A DNA stretch of 47,523 bases from assembly GCA_002423705.1 (NCBI GenBank), contig DINW01000068.1:1-47523 (forward strand). The letters are read 5' to 3'. The notes below the pieces were generated by a model that saw only the letters and a list, made by a program, of their open reading frames with translations, did no database searches and was not told the DNA's origin. Positions within the stretch are counted from its first letter, which is position 1. The number at the start of each line of letters is the position of its first letter. The translations under genes and the position numbers were made by a program. Shown in pieces: positions 16,959 to 26,512 of the stretch. This DNA comes from Clostridium sp. UBA5530. Lineage in GTDB: Bacteria > Bacillota > Clostridia > Clostridiales > Clostridiaceae.

Positions 16959-17028
16959 CTGTAACTTTTGTGAAATTTATTATCTTCAATATTGTAGATT
17001 AATTTTGAAGTAGAGGTGGAATAAAATT

Positions 17029-18054
17029 ATGGAAGTATTAATTAAAGACTTTATATTAAACTCGGGATTCAATTCAGGATTTAAACCAGGAAGCACTTGT
17101 TATACCTCTGCATTAAGGGATGTAGTTAGTTATTATAAACCTAGTTCCATAGTGTCAGATGTAGCATTATTCTTTGGAATTAATGCCTTAAATATAAGTT
17201 TTGTTTCTGATAAGGAAACTTTCTTAGGATATAACTTTGAAGATAATACTAATATGGGATTTCTAAAAGAACAATGCAATGTAACATCATTTACAGATAA
17301 GGTGAAAGACAAAAATTACATTAGGAATTTATTAATAAATATACTGTCAAGTGGTAATCCAGTAATTTGTTTTATGGATTCAAAGTATTTAAAATATGAT
17401 GATTTATATAACAGAAATAAGAATAGTGTTCACACTATTACTATGTTTGGAATAAATACTGATGATAATAGCTGTTATATAGTTGATTCACATATAAGAA
17501 TTAATTTTACTAATTTTAAAAAGTTTATAGGAAAAGTTTCGTTAGATGATATCATTGTGGGGCTTAAATGTATTTGGGAAGTTAAAAATAGTAAAGAACT
17601 TAATGAGATTAAAAAAGATGATGTTAGTAGACATTTTATTTGCGAAGAATTAACTGAGTATTTAGAAGGAAAAGTAATCTCAAATAACATTTTCTATGGT
17701 GGTAAAGCATTAACAAAGTACTTTGAAAAATGGGAAGAGAAAATAGAAAATGCGGCTTCTACTGAAATTACACAGTATTGTGAACAAGTACACTTTAATA
17801 TAAAAATAAATGGACCATGTTATATAAATAGTAACTTATATAGATTGTGTTCAAAAATTGGACAACCACTAGAGAAGGAAATGATTGAGTTTAATAATAT
17901 AGAGCACAAATGGGAGGAATTGGCTACTGTGATTTTATCTTTAGGATATAGAAAAAAAATAGACAAATTAAAAAAGGTTTTTGAGGAAGCAGCCTGCTTA
18001 GTGGAAGTTCAAAGTAAGGTAATTCAACAAACATTAAATTATTTTGAAAACTAA
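17029..18054 (+). CDS. BtrH-like cysteine-protease-fold protein 1
   Basis: A 341-residue protein resembling the N-terminal domain of butirosin BtrH, which transfers an acyl chain from a carrier protein to an amine. A catalytic triad can be proposed: Cys24 in GSTCYTSALRDV, His135 in NSVHTITMFG and Asp153 in CYIVDSH. The pattern C...H-x18-D is that of BtrH-like and C39-like papain folds. The C-terminal ~130 residues are helical. It lies between the A-PCP gene and folE. Function as an acyl or aminoacyl transferase is inferred from fold and context, and sequence similarity is judged only from motif pattern. Confidence 0.6.
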   Translation: MEVLIKDFILNSGFNSGFKPGSTCYTSALRDVVSYYKPSSIVSDVALFFGINALNISFVSDKETFLGYNFEDNTNMGFLKEQCNVTSFTDKVKDKNYIRNLLINILSSGNPVICFMDSKYLKYDDLYNRNKNSVHTITMFGINTDDNSCYIVDSHIRINFTNFKKFIGKVSLDDIIVGLKCIWEVKNSKELNEIKKDDVSRHFICEELTEYLEGKVISNNIFYGGKALTKYFEKWEEKIENAASTEITQYCEQVHFNIKINGPCYINSNLYRLCSKIGQPLEKEMIEFNNIEHKWEELATVILSLGYRKKIDKLKKVFEEAACLVEVQSKVIQQTLNYFEN

Positions 18055-18119
18055 TTATATAGGAAAAATGTGCAATGATGTTAATAAGTTTCACTGCATA
18101 ATTGGGGGAAAAGAAAATT

Positions 18120-18683
18120 ATGATTGATAAGATTAGAGTTGAAAATGCAGTAATAGAAATATTGTATGCAATAGGAGAAGATCCAAATAGAGAAGGTCTT
18201 TTAGAAACACCAAAAAGAGTTGCAAATATGTATGAAGAAATATATGGTGGACTAACAAAAGACCCAATGGATGAAATAAAACTATTTAGTGAAGAAAATA
18301 ATGGTGAAATGGTTGTAATAAAAGATATACCATTTTACTCAACTTGTGAACACCACTTGCTTCCTTTTTATGGGAAGGTCAATATAGTATATATTCCATC
18401 AGATAGGAAAGTAATAGGCATCAGTAAGTTTGCAAGAATTGTTGATTGTTTAGCTCATAGACCTCAAATACAAGAAAAGTTAACTAATGAAATTGCTGAT
18501 GTAATATATAATGCAACAGGTTCGGTAGGAGTAGGTGTAATAATAACAGCAGAACACCTGTGTATGAATATGAGAGGAATAAAAAAACCGGGATCTAAGA
18601 CTGTAACGTCAGTATTTAAGGGACAATTAAAAAATGACTCTAAAACAAGATTAGAAGCTATGGAGCTTATTAAATTGCAATAG
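18120..18683 (+). CDS. folE: GTP cyclohydrolase I
   Basis: A 187-residue enzyme of normal length that converts GTP to 7,8-dihydroneopterin triphosphate, the first step to pterins. Zinc ligands Cys76 and His79 (in STCEHHLLPF) and Cys148 (AEHLCMNMRG) are present, with the GISKFAR and RPQIQEKLT blocks. ATG 18120 is favoured over an upstream TTG (18102) because GGGGGAA lies six to ten bases before it. It is embedded in the operon between a BtrH-like gene and an ACP gene, an unexpected place for a housekeeping folE. No tetrahydrofolate riboswitch is recognisable in the 65-bp gap ahead. Confidence 0.96.
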   Translation: MIDKIRVENAVIEILYAIGEDPNREGLLETPKRVANMYEEIYGGLTKDPMDEIKLFSEENNGEMVVIKDIPFYSTCEHHLLPFYGKVNIVYIPSDRKVIGISKFARIVDCLAHRPQIQEKLTNEIADVIYNATGSVGVGVIITAEHLCMNMRGIKKPGSKTVTSVFKGQLKNDSKTRLEAMELIKLQ

Positions 18684-18728
18684 TTTAGCTTTAATAATTG
18701 TAACATATATTATAGGAGGTATATTAAC

Positions 18729-18974
18729 ATGTATGATAACAAAATAATTAGCCTATTATCACAGACTTTAGAGGTTGATGAAGATACCGTTTCTTCAATT
18801 AGCAGAACTGAAAGCCTTGAAGTAATAGGATTAAACTCTATAAGAGCAATAGAGATAATAGTTAAATTGGAAGATACTTTTGATATAGAAGTAAAGGATG
18901 AGGATTTAAAAATATCAAATATTTTAACTATTGATAAAATAAATAGTTTTATAGATAAATATAAAGATAAGTAA
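18729..18974 (+). CDS. Acyl carrier protein
   Basis: An 81-residue stand-alone carrier. The phosphopantetheine Ser37 lies in VIGLNSIRAIEI, in place of the usual GxDSL. Helix II and the acidic surface (LEDTFDIEVKDEDL) are standard. A strong AGGAGG precedes it. In butirosin synthesis an ACP (BtrI) is charged by an ATP-grasp ligase (BtrJ) and emptied by BtrH; the next gene here is an ATP-grasp protein, so the same logic may apply. No phosphopantetheinyl transferase is seen in the window. Confidence 0.9.
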   Translation: MYDNKIISLLSQTLEVDEDTVSSISRTESLEVIGLNSIRAIEIIVKLEDTFDIEVKDEDLKISNILTIDKINSFIDKYKDK

Positions 18975-19000
18975 TTATCTATCCTTTTTGGGGGAATAAG

Positions 19001-20392
19001 ATGGAAATAATAAATAAAAATAATAGCGTTAATAATAATCATGAGTTTTCTTTAGTAAAGTCCATGACAGAATCTAGTGATAAGTATAGGATAATATGGA
19101 TTTGCAATATAGGTGCTGAAAAGTTTTGGCACAATAATAATGTGGAAATAGTTAATGAAAAAGAGGATGTTGTTGTAAATCATATAGAGGAGATAAATTT
19201 ACTATTATGTAGAAAGCAAGACATTCTTATTCTTAGAGAAATGCCAGAAAATCAATTTTTACAAGATATGGAGCAGATGGGATTTCAAATTCCAACAATT
19301 TTAATCCCTAAAAAATCAGAAGACAATCTTTCTGTATCTCAATTAATACTAAAGGATGAAGAACTAATGGCAAAATTAAAGGACATAGGTGAACATGATG
19401 AAAATGTTAGATTTGTACCATATGCAGTAACATCATTGGAGGAAAAGATAGCAGAGCTTTGTAATTTGCACTTAATTGGATCAAGTTCATGGGTGAATAA
19501 AAATATTAATAATAAGATTATTAATAGAAAGATTGCTAAAGATTTAAAGATTAATGTGTGTATGGGAGGAGTATGTTCAACATCAGATGACATAGAAAAA
19601 ACCTATGATGAGCTCCTTAGCCACAAGGATAAATTTGAAAAAGTAGTTATAAAGAGGCCAACAGGAGCATCTGGTAAGGGTATATATATCATTGAAAATA
19701 AGAGTAAGTTGAGGTTATATCTAAAGAGAATTTTAAAGATAAATTCTGAGCCTAAAAATCAATGGTTAGTTGAGGGTTGGTATAGGAAAAAGCATGACCT
19801 TAGTTTCCAAATTTATATATCAGAACAGGGTAATGTGGAGGTGTTTTCTCTAAAGGAACAGATATTAAATGATGCTGTGTATATAGGTTCAAAGTTTCCT
19901 GCCGAATTAGAAGTTAAGGATATTATGAGTATAAAAGAGTATGCATATAAAATAGGTAAGTATATTTTTAATATGGGCTTTACAGGCATAGCAGGTGTTG
20001 ATAGCATAATAACCGCAGATGGAACAATTATTCCTATAATTGAAATTAATGGTAGAATGACGTTAACGACATACTTATCATATGTAGGAAAAACATTAAA
20101 TCAGAAGTGCTATATGAGCAGATATATAAGAGTTGGCACAAGTAAACCTTTTCCCTATAGTGAAATAACAAAAGTATTTAAAGATGAAGGCATACTCATG
20201 GATCAGGCTTCAAAGAAGGGGGTACTAATATATAATTCAAGGACTTTACCTTCAGATGAAGCTATTAACGAAGGCCTTTATATAGGAAGAATTTTTGTGA
20301 TTATAGCAGGAGAAAATTGGACAGAGGTTGATGAATATAATAAAAAACTTGATAAGTGCGTAGCTAAATTTAATTTGATAAGAGTATTTTAA
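19001..20392 (+). CDS. ATP-grasp ligase, BtrJ/PGM1-like
   Basis: A 463-residue ATP-grasp enzyme that would form an amide or thioester through an acyl phosphate. The ATP-binding Lys and glycine-rich loop are in VVIKRPTGASGKGIYI (~215-230). Ligand-contact blocks VEGWYRKKHDLSFQIYI and the metal site IEINGRMT (~348-355) follow. Length and the GASGKG loop resemble BtrJ (L-Glu to ACP ligase) and the pheganomycin peptide ligase PGM1. Directly following the ACP gene, it may load an amino acid on the ACP. It may also stand in for FolC, which is absent from the window, by adding an amino acid to a pteroate-like acid. Neither is demonstrated. Confidence 0.8.
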   Translation: MEIINKNNSVNNNHEFSLVKSMTESSDKYRIIWICNIGAEKFWHNNNVEIVNEKEDVVVNHIEEINLLLCRKQDILILREMPENQFLQDMEQMGFQIPTILIPKKSEDNLSVSQLILKDEELMAKLKDIGEHDENVRFVPYAVTSLEEKIAELCNLHLIGSSSWVNKNINNKIINRKIAKDLKINVCMGGVCSTSDDIEKTYDELLSHKDKFEKVVIKRPTGASGKGIYIIENKSKLRLYLKRILKINSEPKNQWLVEGWYRKKHDLSFQIYISEQGNVEVFSLKEQILNDAVYIGSKFPAELEVKDIMSIKEYAYKIGKYIFNMGFTGIAGVDSIITADGTIIPIIEINGRMTLTTYLSYVGKTLNQKCYMSRYIRVGTSKPFPYSEITKVFKDEGILMDQASKKGVLIYNSRTLPSDEAINEGLYIGRIFVIIAGENWTEVDEYNKKLDKCVAKFNLIRVF

Positions 20393-20467
20393 TAGTATAT
20401 TGGTAGTCAATTTAAGATGTATTAAGTATTATGAATTTAAAATATATGTGGGTTGGGAATGTGAAAA

Positions 20468-21970
20468 ATGAAAGTTTGTTTGATAAATCCAACAATATTA
20501 AGTGATGGGAATTGTGATAGTAATAAAATGTTTATGCATTTAGGATTGGGATATATGGCATCAGTACTTGTAGAGAATGGGTATGAAGTAGATATTATAG
20601 AGTGTTTTTTGCATAGAATTTCTATAAAAGAAACAGTTGAAAAGGTAGTAAGAGGAAACTACGATGTTGTAGGTGTTTCCATTTACTATTTTAACTATGC
20701 TAATTCAATGAGAATCATAAGAATGATAAAATCTAAGAAAAGTTCAATATTCGTATTCACAGGAGGCTTCTTTTCATCTATTAATTATGAAGAATTGCTT
20801 AAAGTACTAAAAGGTATAGATTGCTGCATTATAGGTGAGGGTGAATATACATGCTTGGAGCTGATACAATTACTTGATAAAGGTTTAGAATGGAGAAATA
20901 TACTAGGAATAGCTTATTGCGCTGATAAAAAAATAATTAAAAATCATATAAGGCCTGTGATATCGGATTTAGATAAGCTACCTTACCCTAAGAGGGTGTT
21001 TATAGACAAAAGTGAAAATGCATCAATGATAGTTTCAAGAGGATGTTATCAAAATTGTGCAATTTGTGGATTAAATAGTTTTTTAAAAATCCAAGATGCT
21101 GATTACGTTCGAATGAGGACAGTAAGAAATGTGGTTGATGAGATTGATTTGTTAGTAAATAAACATGGAATTAAAACTATCTATTTTCAAGATAATAATT
21201 TGATTACAAATAAACAATGGATAGAAGAATTTTGCGAAGAAGTAGCAATAAGAAATATTAAATTTAAGTTTCAAATGTTTGCTCGGTGTAATAATATTTA
21301 TGGTAAGGCTCATGTTTTAGGAAAGCTAAAAGAACTAGGATTGCAAAGCGTTTTTGTGGAATCTGGTAGTTTTGTTCAAAGGCAGATAGACTTTTATAAA
21401 AAGAATACATCACATGATGTTGTAATGAAGGGATTTACTACACTTAACGAACATAACATAAAATATACACTGGGCTTAATATTATTAGATCCATATACAA
21501 CAATAGATGAAATTATATCTAATTTAGATTCGCTAGAAGAAATAAAATTTTACGAAAATTCAATGTATAATCAAGTTCCAATATCTATGATTTCTCCACT
21601 ATACCCTATTCATGGTACACCTTTTTCTCAGTATATGGAGGAAAAACAAATGTTTAATCGTAATAGCGAATTAAAATATGATTTTTTACATAGGGATGTA
21701 GAAAAATTTTATTCAATATCTAAAGACTGGAATCACATTATTGAGCCTATAAATAAGAATCTATTATTACTAATTGAAGGTAATGAAGTTTCTAATAAGC
21801 AAGATTTAATTGAGAAGAAGGCCATATTGTTAAAAACAGACTTGCAATTTTTATATAAATTAGCTCGCATTATAAAAAACAATAATATCCTAAATGATAA
21901 TTTTACAATGTTAATAGAAAGGTGGAGAAGTATATTATGGAAGAGGCTGAAGCTAGAAAAAATATTTTAG
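20468..21970 (+). CDS. Cobalamin-type (class B) radical SAM enzyme 1
   Basis: A 500-residue protein with an N-terminal Rossmann-like B12-binding region (~1-140: LGLGYMASVLVENGYEV, YDVVGVSIYY, FTGGFFSS, IIGEGE) followed by a radical SAM core. The 4Fe-4S motif is exact CxxxCxxC at Cys193, Cys197, Cys200 in SRGCYQNCAIC. No DxHxxG cobalamin-ligand motif is seen, as in many class B methyltransferases. Such enzymes methylate unactivated carbon or rearrange rings; in methanogens a radical SAM enzyme methylates the pterin of methanopterin. The C-terminal helical region is ~120 residues. The next gene overlaps its end by 34 bases, implying coupled translation. Confidence 0.85.
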   Translation: MKVCLINPTILSDGNCDSNKMFMHLGLGYMASVLVENGYEVDIIECFLHRISIKETVEKVVRGNYDVVGVSIYYFNYANSMRIIRMIKSKKSSIFVFTGGFFSSINYEELLKVLKGIDCCIIGEGEYTCLELIQLLDKGLEWRNILGIAYCADKKIIKNHIRPVISDLDKLPYPKRVFIDKSENASMIVSRGCYQNCAICGLNSFLKIQDADYVRMRTVRNVVDEIDLLVNKHGIKTIYFQDNNLITNKQWIEEFCEEVAIRNIKFKFQMFARCNNIYGKAHVLGKLKELGLQSVFVESGSFVQRQIDFYKKNTSHDVVMKGFTTLNEHNIKYTLGLILLDPYTTIDEIISNLDSLEEIKFYENSMYNQVPISMISPLYPIHGTPFSQYMEEKQMFNRNSELKYDFLHRDVEKFYSISKDWNHIIEPINKNLLLLIEGNEVSNKQDLIEKKAILLKTDLQFLYKLARIIKNNNILNDNFTMLIERWRSILWKRLKLEKIF

Positions 21971-23031
21971 ATTCAAAGGTGGGTTCAAGTTGTTTTCTTA
22001 TGAATGTATCAGGTATATTCGAGTTAAAAAAGGTTGCTTCATTACAGTTAATATATACTAATTTTGATTTTATTTATAATCCTGAATGTTTTACAGTATT
22101 TATAAATCCAAAGCCAACGGAAGAATATGTTTCAAAGGATAATAAATTGATATTAAATCCAGAGATAAATTCTTTATTTTGTATGGATTATCGTCAATAT
22201 ACAAATACTAGTCCTAAAAATATGGATGCCTTTGATGTTAAAAGGATAGATCCAGAGATATTGGATAATTTAGATGAATTAAAGTATAAATATTGTGATA
22301 ATAATATACCAGTTATTTTTACGGGAGATCATTATTATTTATATTATGATTATAAAGATACTATAACCAATATGATGCATTATCACGGGGTGGCACATTC
22401 AGCAATACTTTTAGATATTTATGAGGATAGTTGCCTTATTTGTGACAAGTTTTTTGGATATGTAGGCAAGATTAAACTGGAAACATTAAAAAAGGCTATA
22501 GCATCTGAATATAACTTGAAGAAGCAATGTAGTATTGTTGAAATAAATGAAAATACAACTATAACTGAAGAAGAAAGAGTAAGAATTCTATTTAAAGATA
22601 ATATAGAAAGATCCTTGCAGGAATATGAAATAGTAAATGATACTAAGTACTATAAAAATGTAAGGGCTATTGAAAAACTTATTGATAATTTTGATAAAGA
22701 TATTATTAGTATTATGGAGCAGAAAGGAGAATATGCACCTCAATTTTATACAAATACCTTTAAACAAGTAATGTTGAATAAAAGAGGATTTTGTGATATT
22801 TTAAAATATGTAAGTTCTATTACAAAAATAGAAATAGTATACCAAATATCCAATTTATGCAAAGAAATAACAGGAGCATGGTTTAATTTGGATATGATGT
22901 GTGATAAGTGCTATTTAAGTAATAGCAAGCTTATTGACTACAAGGATAGATTTCAAAAATTATATACTGAAATATTAGAACTTGAAAAGAAACTACTTGG
23001 TCTATATGAAAAGGTGTATGTAAAGTTATAA
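21937..23031 (+). CDS. BtrH-like cysteine-protease-fold protein 2
   Basis: A 364-residue protein with the same plan as the 17029 product: Cys19 in VGSSCFLMN, His154 in HGVAHSAILLD and Asp170 in CLICDKFFG. A possible lid or substrate segment lies between (~50-130). The C-terminal ~180 residues are helical. ATG 21937 is chosen because GGTGGAG lies ahead; the GTG at 21922 is inside that region. Its start overlaps the radical SAM gene. Acyltransferase function is inferred. Confidence 0.55.
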   Translation: MEEAEARKNILDSKVGSSCFLMNVSGIFELKKVASLQLIYTNFDFIYNPECFTVFINPKPTEEYVSKDNKLILNPEINSLFCMDYRQYTNTSPKNMDAFDVKRIDPEILDNLDELKYKYCDNNIPVIFTGDHYYLYYDYKDTITNMMHYHGVAHSAILLDIYEDSCLICDKFFGYVGKIKLETLKKAIASEYNLKKQCSIVEINENTTITEEERVRILFKDNIERSLQEYEIVNDTKYYKNVRAIEKLIDNFDKDIISIMEQKGEYAPQFYTNTFKQVMLNKRGFCDILKYVSSITKIEIVYQISNLCKEITGAWFNLDMMCDKCYLSNSKLIDYKDRFQKLYTEILELEKKLLGLYEKVYVKL

Positions 23032-23096
23032 GTCAATAAGTTTTTTTAGTTATTTGGTCAGTAATAAATATAAGTTTTATTGTCAGGAGGATTATG

Positions 23097-24665
23097 ATGG
23101 AAAAATTTCAAGAAATGATTTTGAGTAATCCCTGCAACAACTGTGCTGATAATGTTATAGCTGCTGTGGCAACCTACTTTAATTGTGACTATAAAATGAT
23201 TTACTCTGAAGCGTGGGAATTTGATTATGTAAGTAGGGATAAGTGTAGTAATAATATAGGAAAGCGTTTTGGAGTGAGGAAAAGTGATAGTATAAAACTT
23301 TTTGAAGATTATTATGGGATAGAGTTTTGCATGAATAGTGGAGTAACATTGGATGCTTTATTATATACTTTAAAGACCGAAATTGATAATAAGAGACCTA
23401 TAGCTATTTATATGGATATTTATGGATGCCCTTGGTATAAACCGGCATACCATAAATACCATAGTAATCATTTTTTTTTAGCCATAGACTATGACCTAGA
23501 AAAGATGACAGTATTTTGTGCAGATGGAAAAATGGCTTGCAATGTTGTTGAAATGTCTATACTAGATACTTACAAGTATATTGAATGTTATATAACATTT
23601 AAGAAAAATGATATTAAGTTAAATAACAAAGATTACTATAAGATAATCAGAGAAAGTTGCCAAGCTATGACATGTATTAAGGATGGCGAAAATTCATTTA
23701 GTAAAATAAGAAAATTCGGAAATGATATATTAACTGAATTGGATATTGATGAAGAGACAAAAGGATATGAATATAATTATCTGAAGTCACCTTTCTATTT
23801 GAATATTGTAAGAGTATACAATAAAAAGAGAGATATTCGGTGCATAACGGAATTTTTATGGGGAGAAGATTTTCTTGACAAAGGAGCTAAGAAAGTAGCC
23901 GATATGTGGAATTCTATTTTAGGGTTATCAATAAAATTACATTTTGTAAAAAATAGAAAAGCGTTAATAGAAAAGATTTCACAAAAAATTATTTTGGTGG
24001 CAGATGAAGAAGAAAAAGTTGTTAGAGAAATGATAAATTTTATAGATAATTATGAAGGTGAGAAAGACAAACAAATAAATACTGATCCAATTGAAATTAA
24101 TGAAAAGGTTAAGGAAATAATACCAATTGATATAGAAAGTTATTGCAATAACAATGGATTTGGAACTCTTGATTTTAACAAGTGTAAGGCAGAGTTCTCT
24201 AATGGGGCCAGGTTTTTTGTTAAGGATGATAGCATTATTAATAAAAAATGGGTTGTAGATGATATGGAATTTTTAGTTCCAACTATTGATGGTATAAGGA
24301 ATGATAATGTAGTGTGCGATTCACAAGAAATTGAAGTGAATAAGGATAAATATAAATATGTAATGATATTAGGGTGCGCAGAGTATGGAAGTCATTTTGA
24401 TTCAATGTTTATATGTCATGAAGATTTTGTTGAAAAAGTTAATGTGGAAAGTTCTAATTGGGCACTTAGTAAACCTAACTTTGGTGAAAAGATAGCTTGG
24501 AAAGGTAAAACTGCAGTAAGAAATAAAGGTAAAATCGAAGTATATCCTTATCCAGTTTTTATTTTTGCTAAGAAGTATAGATTAAATGATTCTAGTGAAA
24601 TTTATAAAATTAAGTTACCACAATGTTTAAATATGCATTTTTTTGCTATATCATTAGGCAAGTAG
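23097..24665 (+). CDS. BtrH-like protein 3 with C-terminal beta-sandwich-like module
   Basis: A 522-residue protein, longest of the three. Cys13 or Cys16 in NPCNNCADNVIAA, His125 in YHSNHFFLAID and Asp143 in VFCADGK give the catalytic pattern. After ~360 residues comes a different, beta-rich module with VPTIDGIRNDNVVCD-SQEIEV and YVMILGCAEYG. That looks like the accessory beta-sandwich of some glycoside hydrolases (GxxNNxxxxxGQxI...LLGAA), which suggests a sugar- or product-binding role. ATG 23097 is preferred over ATG 23094 because GGAGG ends at 23090. Family assignment is tentative. Confidence 0.5.
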   Translation: MEKFQEMILSNPCNNCADNVIAAVATYFNCDYKMIYSEAWEFDYVSRDKCSNNIGKRFGVRKSDSIKLFEDYYGIEFCMNSGVTLDALLYTLKTEIDNKRPIAIYMDIYGCPWYKPAYHKYHSNHFFLAIDYDLEKMTVFCADGKMACNVVEMSILDTYKYIECYITFKKNDIKLNNKDYYKIIRESCQAMTCIKDGENSFSKIRKFGNDILTELDIDEETKGYEYNYLKSPFYLNIVRVYNKKRDIRCITEFLWGEDFLDKGAKKVADMWNSILGLSIKLHFVKNRKALIEKISQKIILVADEEEKVVREMINFIDNYEGEKDKQINTDPIEINEKVKEIIPIDIESYCNNNGFGTLDFNKCKAEFSNGARFFVKDDSIINKKWVVDDMEFLVPTIDGIRNDNVVCDSQEIEVNKDKYKYVMILGCAEYGSHFDSMFICHEDFVEKVNVESSNWALSKPNFGEKIAWKGKTAVRNKGKIEVYPYPVFIFAKKYRLNDSSEIYKIKLPQCLNMHFFAISLGK

Positions 24666-24722
24666 TGGAAACGTGTGGCTTAAGAGCTCTGTGGAATTAT
24701 AAAATAATGAGGGGATGATATA

Positions 24723-25718
24723 TTGGTTATTGAGGTAGAGAACTTATCTAAAGAGTTTAAGTATTACACTAAAGAAGTGGGCATAAAGTCATCAGTAAGT
24801 AATTTGTTTAGAAGAAAGACATTAATAAAGAAAGCTGTTGACAATATAAGCTTTAATGTGGAAGAAGGGGAAATGGTGAGCCTTTTGGGGGCAAATGGTT
24901 CTGGAAAAACCACCACACTAAAGATGTTGTCAGGAATACTTTATCCTACAAGTGGAAATGTTAAGATAAATGGATGGATACCTTGGGAGAGAAAGAAGCA
25001 GTTTAAAAATCAATTTGCCATAGTCATGGGACAAAAGAGTCAGCTATGGCTAGACTTGCCTGCTAATGAATCTTTAAATCTAAATAAGTGTATATATGAA
25101 ATTGAAGAAAATGCCTATAGAAGAACAGTGGAAGAGTTGTCTGAATTATTGGATGTTAAGGATATTTTAAACATTCAGGTAAGAAGGCTTTCTCTTGGTG
25201 AGAGAATGAAGCTAGAATTAATTGCATCTTTATTGCATAGACCGAAAGTGTTATTTTTAGATGAGCCAACCATAGGCTTAGATATAATTTCTCAAAGAAA
25301 AATAAGGGAGTTTTTAAAGTATTATAATGAGCAAAACAAGGTTACAGTAATTTTAACTAGCCATTACATGAAAGATGTAGAAGAGTTGTGTAAAAATACT
25401 ATAGTTATAAATCAAGGAAAGATTATTTATAAAGGGGAATTAGACAAGATTAATGAGTTATTCAGTCAAAAGAAGATAGTAAAGATTCAATTAGGAAAGT
25501 ATATACAAAAGGATGAAATTGAAAGATTTGGAGTAGTAAGAGAATATAAGGGGTATAATGCTAGCATTGAAGTAGATAAGAAAGATGTTAAATTACAATT
25601 AAATAATATACTTAACAATCTACCAGTGGAAGACTTTAACATTCAAGATATACCTATTGAAGAGGAAGTAAGTAAACTTTATCAAAAGGATGGTAATAAA
25701 AATGACATTCTTATCTAA
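24723..25718 (+). CDS. ABC-2 exporter, ATP-binding subunit
   Basis: A 331-residue cytoplasmic ATPase. Walker A is LGANGSGKTTT (~56-66), the signature is RRLSLGERMK, Walker B is VLFLDEPTIGLD, and a switch His lies in LTSHYMKDVEE. It matches the NatA/DrrA-like group (COG4586) that works with two six-helix permeases, encoded next. It starts at TTG with GAGGGG in good position. Within this operon it probably exports the product or confers self-resistance. Confidence 0.9.
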   Translation: MVIEVENLSKEFKYYTKEVGIKSSVSNLFRRKTLIKKAVDNISFNVEEGEMVSLLGANGSGKTTTLKMLSGILYPTSGNVKINGWIPWERKKQFKNQFAIVMGQKSQLWLDLPANESLNLNKCIYEIEENAYRRTVEELSELLDVKDILNIQVRRLSLGERMKLELIASLLHRPKVLFLDEPTIGLDIISQRKIREFLKYYNEQNKVTVILTSHYMKDVEELCKNTIVINQGKIIYKGELDKINELFSQKKIVKIQLGKYIQKDEIERFGVVREYKGYNASIEVDKKDVKLQLNNILNNLPVEDFNIQDIPIEEEVSKLYQKDGNKNDILI

Positions 25719-26511
25719 GTATTATAAATCCTTTTTGTTAAGTGTTGAAAGCTCAATGGAGTATAGAACTAATTTTTTCATGAATATATTTAGTTCTATA
25801 TTTATGATGGTTGCCCAAGGTTTTTTATGGACTGCAATTTTTAATAGCACAACCCAGAAGATCATTTATGGATATACATATACTCAAATGATGACATATA
25901 CTATTATGGCTGGAATTATATCTAAACTTGTGTCAGCATCATTTGGAAGGCAAATTGCTAGTGATATAAAAAGTGGAGGATTAAATAAGTTTTTAGTTCA
26001 ACCTATAGATTATATGAATTATAATATGTCAGTTTTTTTAGGAAAAAAGGTTTCAGAAAGTGGATTTATATTGATTTTTAGTTTGATTATCGTATTCGTA
26101 TGTAATTCATTTTGGAACTTTAATATTAGTTTGATAAATTTTTTATGTGCAATTGTCCCAATATTATTAGCCATAATTATTAACTTTTTTATCTTTTACT
26201 GTTTAAGTTCTTTAGCTTTTTTAATGACAGAAGTATCCGTACTTTTTTTTGGGCTTGATGTAATAACATCTATATTAAGTGGAGCATATTTTCCTATAGA
26301 TATATTTGGAGAAAAAGTTTTATATATAATTAATCTATTGCCCTTTCAGTATACTTTATATTTCCCTCTGAATGTAATGAATGGCAGAATAAGTGGACAG
26401 GGATTATTATTAGGTGTGGCAGTTCAAATTGCATGGATTATGATTCTTTATTTATTAGCACGATTACTATGGAGAATTGGAATAAAAAAGTATATTGCTA
26501 TAGGAGGGTAA
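25702..26511 (+). CDS. ABC-2 transporter permease 1
   Basis: A 269-residue membrane protein with about six hydrophobic helices (COG4587/COG3694 type). It begins with a short cytoplasmic segment (SSMEYRTNFFMN) shared in pattern with the next gene (SIMEYRANFIIG), so the two are paralogous halves of one channel. ATG 25702 is preferred since AAAAGGA precedes it; ATG 25690 overlaps that site. It overlaps the ATPase gene by 17 bases. Confidence 0.85.
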   Translation: MTFLSKYYKSFLLSVESSMEYRTNFFMNIFSSIFMMVAQGFLWTAIFNSTTQKIIYGYTYTQMMTYTIMAGIISKLVSASFGRQIASDIKSGGLNKFLVQPIDYMNYNMSVFLGKKVSESGFILIFSLIIVFVCNSFWNFNISLINFLCAIVPILLAIIINFFIFYCLSSLAFLMTEVSVLFFGLDVITSILSGAYFPIDIFGEKVLYIINLLPFQYTLYFPLNVMNGRISGQGLLLGVAVQIAWIMILYLLARLLWRIGIKKYIAIGG

Positions 26512-26512
26512 A

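Noticed and set aside
18055..18119. Tetrahydrofolate riboswitch before folE
   Set aside because: The 65-base gap is too short and lacks the conserved helices.
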